DNA of 34,622 nt, from positions 243,108-277,729 of the forward strand of contig NW_003135838.1 of assembly GCF_000003605.2 (NCBI RefSeq). Direction: 5' to 3'. The notes below the pieces were generated by a model, which saw nothing but the letters and a program-made list of their open reading frames with translations, did no database searches and was not told where the DNA came from. Position 1 is the stretch's first letter; each line of letters begins with the position of its first letter. Made by a program: the position numbers and the translations under genes. Shown here piece by piece: positions 23,414 to 31,914 of this stretch. The stretch comes from Saccoglossus kowalevskii (Eukaryota > Hemichordata > Enteropneusta > Harrimaniidae).

Positions 23414-23463
23414 NNNNNNNNNNNNNNNNNNNNNNNNNNNNNNNNNNNNNNNNNNNNNNNNNN
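23414..23463. other. Assembly gap, 50 N
   Basis: Fifty consecutive N. The round number suggests a placeholder or estimated gap, so its true length is unknown. Confidence 0.98.
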
Positions 23464-23683
23464 TCATGCACTGCTCCATCCACACCTTCAACCATTTTGA
23501 CATACCATGGCTACATGCAACTATAAAAACGTTGTTGATTGAAATTTGATGCGTGTTGAGTGGATGCGAAAGGAACTGTGAACTAAAGCTCAGCTTGTCA
23601 CGACTGGACCATATTTTTAAGTGAATGCAATAGCGATTATCCTTTTAAAAACTTGAGGATTAAACACTCTTATTCGGCAGGTT

Positions 23684-23782
23684 TAGACTTGCTTGCAGTC
23701 TGTTGCGATTCTGATGAAACATTTTTGAAAAATAAATCGAAATCAGAATCATCGGAATTGCAACAGACTGCAAGCAAGTCTA
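23684..23782. repeat. Long near-perfect hairpin (23-bp plus 9-bp arms)
   Basis: TAGACTTGCTTGCAGTCTGT plus TGC at 23684-23706 is the exact reverse complement of 23760-23782. GATTCTGAT at 23707-23715 pairs with ATCAGAATC at 23742-23750. A 9-base bulge (ATCGGAATT, 23751-23759) sits in the right arm; the loop is 26 bases. It may be a fold-back element or a small-RNA precursor; the strand of any transcript is unknown. Confidence 0.85.
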
Positions 23783-24065
23783 CAGCACATTCGGAAAACC
23801 TCTAAATGACTCAAAACTTGCTGAGCTATTTTTATACCTCTTCAAAACTAATGAGCCCTTATATCAATGGTTACCGATAACCACAGAATATTAGATTCCG
23901 ACCATAAAATGCAATCATATCACACAATCATAATGTTGGAATTGACACATCAAATACACTGTCCTTACAGAAACCAATTGAAGGAAATAGTATAGAAATC
24001 TAGAATAGTCTATCAGAGTTGGTACTATTCATAAGAATATGCATAGACTGCATACAATCAGAAAA

Positions 24066-24276
24066 TACTGTAAAAGGATTAATTATTCACTGGGTTTTAA
24101 TTTTGCTTATTTTGCTGACTGGAAAATGCGCTAAATTAAAACCCAGTGAGTATGTAAAATTTAGCATAGAACACATTATCTAAATAATAAAACCGTGAAT
24201 TTAAAACTCACTTAATATGTCTGAAATGGTAAATCAACAAAACCTAAACCCAGTGAAAATTAGTCATTTTACAGTA
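24066..24276 (+). mobile_element. MITE family B, copy 2 (211 bp)
   Basis: It starts TACTGTAAAAGGATTAATTA and ends TTAGTCATTTTACAGTA. It is nearly identical to 4724-4935 along its whole length, including ATGTAAAATTTAGCATAGAA, in the same orientation. Confidence 0.85.
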
Positions 24277-25497
24277 CATTGAAATGCACAAATCTGGAGT
24301 TTTACTTATAAACATATTTATAAATAAATAAATTTAAATGCATCATCTGCAGTAATTCATGGAAGGTACATAAGGGAGGGGATAGGACGCTATTCTCCCA
24401 TGTTTCATGGTACACAGCCCCACTTAAACCTTTAAAATATTTCTGGAGACAAACTGAGATGTTTTCATTCGTTTTCAAACCAAGACAATTTTACTACAGA
24501 GACGGAGCAGTCCATCATCTACTGACGCTGGAAAACAACTAACAAGTTATTCCCAGTGGCATGCCAAGCTAGTTCAGCTTAGAGTCGAAAGGCTTGTCTT
24601 CACTCCGAGCTAAACCCTAGAATAAAATATGTATGAACAAGAACTTGGTGTTAAAAAATGTCATATAACACCGATGCCACAACACAGATCTGCACATGTG
24701 GGATGGAATGTAGTATAGTCATTCACACAGTATCTAATTTAATAAACTTCAGATAAACAGAGTTCAAAGCATAATACTGGTAAACAAGACAAGTTCTCAA
24801 AACAAAATCAACATTCCAGAAGGCATAAAGATACACGTTATCAGCCTGGAATGCCAAATAGTGAGTAGCCAGTTTATAGATCAGTGTCAATAGAGACATC
24901 ACACTAAAGTACTGTGCATATATACACTGTTAATTTCTTCCCAGAATATATGAAGAGGTTCATTGGAAATGTTTACTAGATAAAGTTCCACCCAGGCCTT
25001 TGTACATACGCAAGATATGGAACCAATATTAACAAAGATTGTGACTTTGATAATTACGCAGATCAACACATAAAAATATACCAAGGATTGTGGGTAATTC
25101 CTGGGATGATTAGAAAACTTTGCACATGCGGAACACGATGATCACCACCTGCCCATTTAAGCCCACCCAGTTTTACCATGCTTAAGCCAGTGAATACATG
25201 TAGGCATACGCTTGATCTTTCAAAAAATTATATAAAACTCAAAGTAGATAGCAGCCACCATGTTAGGGTATTCACCTGGGAAGAACAAGACTTATTGCTC
25301 ATCAGGGAACAGATTATGAACAACTACATTGATATTCCAAACATCTGCTCATATGGTAAAGTTATTGACATGATTATCATCAATTTCCATATAGTCACCG
25401 TATTTTCTCTATTAAAAGCACAAAAAACAAAAAAATGCTGGATCATTAATTATTTTTAATCATTCTAACCACACTAGCTGTCATTTACATACATACA
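24277..25497. other. No gene seen
   Basis: The stretch 24530-24860 is less AT-rich but shows no coding character. The 93-residue frame at 25178-25459 (plus) has no recognised domain or framing splice sites. Confidence 0.3.
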
Positions 25498-25694
25498 TAC
25501 TGTATCATTTATTTTCACTGACATTCAATTTCACTATTTTAATATTTTAAGCATATTAATTAGCATTTAATTTCACAAATTCGCAGTAAAACAATTAGTT
25601 CTATAGATATTTTACATGCTCAAATTCAATTTAGTGGATTTTTGGCAAAAATGGCAAAATAAAAACCCAGCGAGTAATTAATGCATTTACAGTA
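25498..25694. mobile_element. MITE family D, copy 2
   Basis: It starts TACTGTATCATTTATTTTCA and ends TAATGCATTTACAGTA. It shares GGCAAAATAAAAACCCAGCG-type interior sequence and the terminal block with 7839-8001. Confidence 0.6.
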
Positions 25695-27999
25695 GAACAA
25701 ATAATTGCGGGAAATTTGATGATCCATCTATGAATGGGTTCATTGACCTCATCAAACAATGTAATAAATTAGTTTCAAATGAAAGAAACGGTTTCAATAA
25801 AAATAATTATTATTGATCTTTTTTTACAAATCTGTATTTTTAACCTCTAATGTTTGTTATAACATTACTGATACACGAAAAAAAAAATGTAGAATCATGG
25901 GCTAAGAATCTGACATTTTTATCACTAAGAGAATATCAAATAAAGACAAACAAAATTTGTTTACATGGCTAGTACCGGTAGTGAAACAATTTTATTATTG
26001 GAAATTCGTCACTGGAAATACAGTGTATGGCAGAAACCTGTACCTCAGTTTATGTATATACATGTAAAAGCATTTATAAATATTTGTTGAATACCAAGTC
26101 AGAGTTCCTTCAAGTATATCTAAACCTACACTGTCAGTATTATTATTTAATTTATACATGCTACTTTGAAATATGCTTATAGCGTCCACAGGTTTCTGCA
26201 ATGCACTGTATATATCCAGATTCTTTGAGTTCGATGACCAGCATTCCAGTGATGTAATATGTGTTATGTCTGAGTGTCACCTGTCGTCATTGTTGTTTGG
26301 TGAATATCCAACAAATGATTATCAAAAGAAGGCGTATTGTTAGAGACACCTTAACTAGTTTATTGTCTCCCTGTGGAGTAAAATGATGTCTCAAGATAAC
26401 TAACTGTAAAAATTCATTACCATAATTTCACAGTTAAGAAAAGCTAACATGACTGTTAGAAATATACAAGTGATCATCAAAAACAACTTTCTTCAGAAAT
26501 TTTTAGATGCAAAGTTTGGCAAAACAACCCAGATAGATTTTTTTCCAACTCTTACACATTAGTTAGATAGTTAATTAATTATTAAATAATTAAGAGTTGA
26601 CCATTTGATATCGAGGGAGGAAAGGGGTTTGGAATATTTGATATGACCTCCAGAACAAGTACATGTTTGCTTCATTATTCCAATACAGGATTTGTTGCCA
26701 AGCCAACTGATTTTATCATTTTTCATTTAAATTACAATTATCAGTCAGTGAGACATTTTCTGCACACATGTCTATTGCTAAAAAAAAGTTGGAATGCAAC
26801 TTTAATGTTGTGATATATTTTTCTTTTTTGATCAGAATTCATTTTCACTAAAATTGGTTTGGAGCTTTTTTTCTTCTCAAATCTTCTAAACTTAAAAATT
26901 TTGAAAAATATTCTTCTTATATTTGTTGTAAAGTCTCATACCTAGATTCAGAGTTAAGTTTCAAATATGATATGTTCATACCTTAGACATACACTGTCCA
27001 TGTATAATTGTACTTCTGTCATATACATGTATGTGAGTGTTTGCACTACTAACAGAGCTAATACAGAACAAAAACTGAAGTATATGAATATAATACAGCT
27101 GTAATTTTATGCTATCTGTTATTATGAAATTAAATTGTGTACACTTTAAGATAAAGTCTAAAAATTTAAAAACACATGAAACAGTGATCTGGTGAAACGG
27201 GAAAGTACCCCTCCAATAAACAAGGACAATACCTTGTAGCTGGCTGCATGACATGTATTTTTTCAAGGTTGTATCACAGACCTGAATGTAGGGGTCACAA
27301 AGTATCTGTCCAGATGTCTGTCTGTCGATGCATTACATGCCCTACATGGAACCGTGTTAAATCATAAATGTTTCAAGAATGGCCAATGGTAAAAGCGTTT
27401 GGGATTTATTTTACTGTTGAGGATTAAAAGGGACTTCTCAAGTTTTGAGCTTAATTTACTTTAAAGTTACCCAAAGGACATATTAAGATTTATTACGAAT
27501 GATGTAAGGAAACAAAAACCACAAAGGTGTTTCGCAAGTGCAATCCCAGGGCAGACAGCTGCCCCTTTAAGGCTTCCTAACAAAAACACATTAAACTCTT
27601 AGTATTTGCAACACAATACAAGTTGTACAACTCATTAGTTGTATTGTTTATAATTAACAAACAGTATTCAAGAAAAATAGGAAGTTTGAGCTCAGATAAC
27701 AATAAAACGACTGTTATTTGATATTCGAGGAGGGAAAAAGATACACGTGAATAAACAACATAAATGACATCTATTACAGATTTACATCATGGTGATGGCA
27801 ACAACCAACTGCCATGATGTAAATTGTAAACAAAAACACAACGTGAGAGACGCTCAACGTGGTTGGAACTCAATGAAGCCATAAATCATACAAGTAAGTG
27901 AGAAAGCACAGCTAGGTAAAACATGTCCAACTCATCTAAGCATTATTCAAACTCTGCGATTCATATTATTGGCTGGATCAAAATCATTTTAGATTTGAT
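25695..27999. other. No gene seen; one short hairpin
   Basis: AT-rich. The minus-strand frame 26976-27266 (96 residues) is unrecognised. TTTACATCATGG at 27781-27792 and CCATGATGTAAA at 27812-27823 form a perfect 12-bp inverted repeat with a 19-base loop. Confidence 0.35.
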
Positions 28000-28560
28000 T
28001 GGGAGTGTTGGTCGGACATGCAGAAAAATACTCCTGGCGAGTATCACTGTCTTGAATTTGTAATCCGGGCCCCGGCACGTCTGTTTGATGCGATCGTTGA
28101 CGAGCCCAGATTCACATAGTACAGACACAGGCACCAGCGGAAAGTGTCCCGACAACAACATCCTGTGTGGTCAACATAAATAGGACAACATACCTTCGCT
28201 TACCTGTTATTATCACCTGCTATACGAAAGATATCCTTTGTGGTTTACGTTATACGAGCGGACAGCCCGTTTGCATTTCCGAAGTTTGTATTCAATAAAA
28301 CTTTCGGCGTCTTTTCTTGTTTCAGCCAAGAAACGATCAGTTTAGCGCATATATGTTATCCAAGCAGATATTATTGTGACGTTTTTCTCTCAATGTCCGG
28401 CGCTTTCAAACAAGGGGGTTTGATACTTGAGAAAAACTTAGAAAACAGGAGGCAAACATAAAAGACGATCACGCCAATCTCACGAACAAATGGCGATGCC
28501 CCACTGTGAACTGATTGGACCGGAAGTATTATTGCAAGGGGCCCGTTGAATCATGGGTAA
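28000..28560 (-). promoter_or_regulatory. CpG-rich promoter-like region of the minus-strand gene
   Basis: CpG dinucleotides are dense here, about 30 by eye in 500 bp, while long stretches to the left have few per kilobase. An ETS-type CCGGAAGT lies at 28520-28527 (ACTTCCGG on the minus strand), beside a minus-strand CCAAT box (ATTGG at 28514-28518), with another CCAAT at 28474 on the plus strand. A minus-strand donor lies about 300 bp downstream. This combination is typical of broadly expressed TATA-less promoters. The direction of transcription is inferred from the donor. Confidence 0.4.
28204..28500 (-). other. Candidate untranslated first exon ending in CAG/GTAAGC
   Basis: On the minus strand ATAATAACAG is followed by GTAAGCG, a near-consensus donor, at 28204/28203. 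The right boundary (transcription start) is only estimated from the ETS and CCAAT sites. The exon contains several stop codons in all frames, so it would be untranslated, which suits the downstream exon at 579-727 with its own start codon. Confidence 0.35.
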
Positions 28561-29109
28561 GAATGTGGCCATTGAGCAATCAACTTAACTTGTCCATCAA
28601 TTTTAGCTTGGAATGCATAAATAATCAAACCCCTTTTAGCGATTGTCCGTAAATATATCGACGTGATACAACAGTGAGAATAAAAGGCGGCAATTTCATT
28701 TGAGATTTGTCATAAGCTTCACAGTGGACATATTTTATCGCAAACATTGTATAATTTATTCAAATGTATTGTCAATATTTCATCATTTAATTGGAATAAT
28801 TACTTAATTCAATAAACAGCTTTGAAAACACGTCAAATCGATTAAATTATGTTACAGTGTGTGTACATATTACGCTCCCTCACAGTTTCAGATAAAAACA
28901 AAAGCTGCCAGTAGAGGGAGACATTTACTGTAACTTTTCATAACGACCATAGTTTCTCTTCCAGGACCGCACAGAAAGCACAACATCGTGACCTATAACG
29001 CAATAGCAAATTAAACAGTATAACCCGCGCTAATTCGTAAAGTAACACATACGAAAACAGGATTCCTCGCTATTGACGCATATAAAGACCATCAAATATG
29101 TCACTAAGC
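28561..29109. other. Intergenic; nothing coding seen
   Basis: AT-rich with moderate CpG. CCAGTAGAGGGAG at 28908-28920 resembles the CTCF core with one mismatch. Confidence 0.3.
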
Positions 29110-29144
29110 AGTGCGCAGGTGACGACCCCCCCCCTCCGCTTTAA
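29110..29144. mobile_element. Solo end of GC-rich MITE family S
   Basis: GTGCGCAGGTGACGACCCCC followed by CTCCGCTTTAA matches the right terminal repeat of the copies at 18470 and 30650. No left end is recognisable. Confidence 0.55.
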
Positions 29145-30649
29145 TGTAATTGCCGAGAAATGCACTCAATTGCAAATTTAGGAGTAAAATATGATTATTT
29201 TCTATCTGACACTATGTTTTTGCACGTGTCAGTAAGCAGAGAAGTGTGTCGTCATATTGCGTTTGTTTTGTCTCGACTTTATTATTATCATTCAGAATTT
29301 TTCAAAGAAGTTTTTATATATATTTAATTTAATATTAACCGAAGAAATGTATGATTTAAATTGATAATTGCACAGTTTGAAAAAAATATCCCGATGGAAC
29401 AATATATGTACTCTAACAATATTTTTGCAATGACGTATGTGCGTAACAAGCCTGGGCAGTGCTTTCCCACTCATTTTTACTTTGTTTGTGATTTTCTGAT
29501 AAAAAGGCCACAATGATTTTTTTAATATTAAATGCATATGTTCTGCTTGCAGTTTAAATAACTGTTGATACTTTTTCTTGTTATTATATCAATATTAATT
29601 ACAACAATTAGTAAATTAGTAAATTTTACTTAATGTTGTCCAGAAGAAAGGCTATTTATTTTGTAATATAACAAATGAAAATAAATTAATAAAGTTATTG
29701 TATTTCGACAAACTTAATATGTTCCGGCTACTTCTTTCACTCCCTACATAACATTCTAAGAAATAATCAAACACCACCACAGATGGCGCTGTTTTCTAAT
29801 TTCTGGCAGCCGGTTCCGTGCTGCTTGCCTGGGGTGCCGGAGTGTACGAGTGCTGGTGTGTGTTGCACGTGTTACGAATCTTTGAAGGTCTGCGCCCTCA
29901 TGGGCACATAGCGAAAAAATATGATTCCATATATATAATGTTTGCACGAAATCAACATGTGTGTGTATTACATATTGTCGTGGCTGTTGAACAGCTGTGA
30001 GATATTGTAACTTTAACTTTATTGACATTATTCTTTTTGAATAGAACATAGTCCAATTTATAACTAGATAACAATTCCTAAATTCATTAAAAAAATACTA
30101 TTATATATTGTATGACACAATGCCTTCAGTTGAGTCGAAGCATTTTTAAAAGACATAGTTTGATTTGTTGAAAAAGCCCGTCAACAAAAAAACAAGCCTC
30201 CTTCCGATTGGATTGACTGTTAGGTGTTAGGTGTAGCGTGGCCAATCAGGGACAATCTTATATACATGTACCTTTTACGTGAGCTTCCCGATGAGGTGAA
30301 GCAACGAAATGCAACTTGTGTGTGCCAGTTTGATTTGAAGTTTTGCCAGTAATTCACTGTTATCTGTCTTATGGTTTTCATTAAGAGATACATTTGCCGA
30401 TATCCTAGCATTTGGAATACGGTTCAATTATTCTGGTCTAATTGTGGATCATTAAACATGTCAGAGCAAACCCTAGATTGATACTCTGAATTGAAAAAAA
30501 TAAAATTGAAAACATCGGAAGCAGAATGATTTTTCACAAACTAAATGAATTACAGAGTGTCAATAAATAAATAAAACTTGCTCGAAGATAGTTTTATTTT
30601 TCAAAATGATACAATATTAGTAATTCATTTTAATTAATTTCAAAACAAT
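29145..30649. other. Intergenic; one GC-richer block at 29770-29900
   Basis: The block around 29770-29900 holds ACCACAGATGGCGCT and a CpG-containing stretch unlike its AT-rich flanks. The overlapping frames there (29756-30049 minus and 29818-30000 plus) are unrecognised. It may be a regulatory element or a non-coding exon. Confidence 0.3.
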
Positions 30650-30784
30650 AACGTCACCTGCGCATGCGTGTCGTTGTTTACAAACACGCGTCTACCCATG
30701 AGGCTTAGCGTTTTAACGTGCGTTGTTATCATCGCTTGGGAATCAATTCCCGCGCATGCGCAGCTGACGATCTCCTCGCTTTAA
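30650..30784 (+). mobile_element. GC-rich MITE family S, copy 3 (left end shortened)
   Basis: It begins ACGTCACCTGCGCATGCG and ends TCTCCTCGCTTTAA. The interior matches copy 1: TGTCGTTGTTTACAAACACG, CTACCCATGAGGC and GTTGTTATCATCGCTTGGG. Confidence 0.75.
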
Positions 30785-30999
30785 TCTCTTTTATCATTAT
30801 TTATTTCATTAATTTTTCTTCATATTTTACTTATATTATTATTCATTATATATTATTATATATAAATTATTCAGTATTCGTATATTCATTATTTTTCCCT
30901 GAATGTAGATGTATTATGTTACGGATGAAATAAACAAAAAAAAATAGTACAAATACAAATCATGATCGTGTGTATCAGTATCTTCACTTTTTATGTATT

Positions 31000-31616
31000 A
31001 AATTGTCGTCCATGGAATGTTTAATTGTAGTATGAGGTCTATACGTGCTCACATGAAGCTTCGCTGGCCACCTATTGCAGCGCGATTAATATAAGACAAA
31101 CTGTGTTTAATATCAGCTCGCTAAACTTCGTGATTGTGCCAAGATACTGGGCTCGTGCATGAGTGGCTTGAGTTTCTGAGCATGCGCATTTATGAACATT
31201 TTACAGTGATTATTTTATTTCAGAGTTTAACCTAGATGTGTGGGATCGAGAGACGCTGAGTTTCACATCACATCATTTGTCTAAACTCGTCACCAAATTC
31301 GCACGAAGTGTGTTTCCTGCCCGTTTCCTGTCCTAAAACCGTGGAATTAATCAGCAGTTTTCGGGGTTATAGTACGCGTTTTCCTGTTTGGGAGCACAAG
31401 CATTATGAACGGCTTACACCCTGGCGGACCGGACCTTCTATATAGGAGCAAGCAAAACCACAGGTCGGATATTTGAAGTTGAAAATTTTTGATCAAGATA
31501 TTTTCAAAGCATTTATACCAATTTACATTGCCGGAAAATTCTCGTTTTGTTTGCAAGGCTGATTAATAAACGCCCAAGCTGTATTTTCATAGCAAGCCGA
31601 TCGCAAAATTCTTAAA
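31000..31616 (+). promoter_or_regulatory. Upstream region of the MOLO-1-like gene
   Basis: CpG becomes commoner from about 31,000. An NRF1-like GCATGCGC lies at 31180-31187 and a TATA-like CTATATAGG at 31438-31446, which would place a start near 31470 and a leader of about 150-270 bases. A TTATTTTATTTCAG acceptor-like string ends at about 31224, so a spliced leader is an alternative. An in-frame TAG lies shortly before the first ATG (31617). Confidence 0.3.
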
Positions 31617-31914
31617 ATGCCTCCCCACAGAAACATTCCTCGGCAACTTCACCATGACATGTGCTGTGCCAAACAGAGAAGCCATGAGTTCGTGACATTT
31701 ACATCTAACTTCATAATACGGAATTTATTCGCGAGAATGTTCTTATTATTTCTGCTTCTGGGCGTCCAGATTGTGACGGCGTCCGCTGAGAAAAACAATG
31801 GTTGGACTCCAGTTGAATACCCAAACCCGTTCAGTGGCAATGCGTACGAATGCGGACGACGCACAAATTACTCGATGATATGCGACCCGGACGGAATATT
31901 AAGTTTTAAAGAGG
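31617..31914 (+). CDS. MOLO-1-like gene, exon 1
   Basis: It encodes residues 1-99 plus the first base of codon 100. The exon ends AAAGAGG before GCAAGT, a GC-type donor. Reading through instead would stop after five codons (TAG at 31929). The signal peptide, the YPNP and CGR motifs and CDPDGILS are here. The alternative start Met41 at 31737 has A at -3. Confidence 0.85.

Larger units (their letters stand above)
728..28203 (-). other. Inferred first intron of the ACK-like gene, about 27.5 kb
   Basis: The acceptor at 728-731 demands an upstream donor. The best candidate in this window is CAG/GTAAGC on the minus strand at 28204/28203, beside a CpG-rich promoter-like block. Between them I see no convincing host coding exon on either strand, only mobile elements, satellites and simple AT-rich sequence. 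Additional untranslated exons inside cannot be excluded. The linkage of donor and acceptor is an inference; a spliced transcript would decide it. Confidence 0.35.

Noticed and set aside
23464-23495. N-terminal extension of the LINE frame across the gap
   Set aside because: The sequence right of the gap does not resemble LINE protein and the frame across 50 N is meaningless.
25178-25459. Plus-strand frame of 93 residues
   Set aside because: No family resemblance; no acceptor/donor pair places it in a gene.
28240-28461. Plus-strand frame of 73 residues in the CpG-rich block
   Set aside because: Unrecognised; the minus-strand donor and promoter motifs give a better explanation, although a plus-strand acceptor-like TTCTTGTTTCAG near 28325 is noted.
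29756-30049. Minus-strand frame of 97 residues overlapping the GC-richer intergenic block
   Set aside because: No recognisable domain; an overlapping plus-strand frame is equally open.
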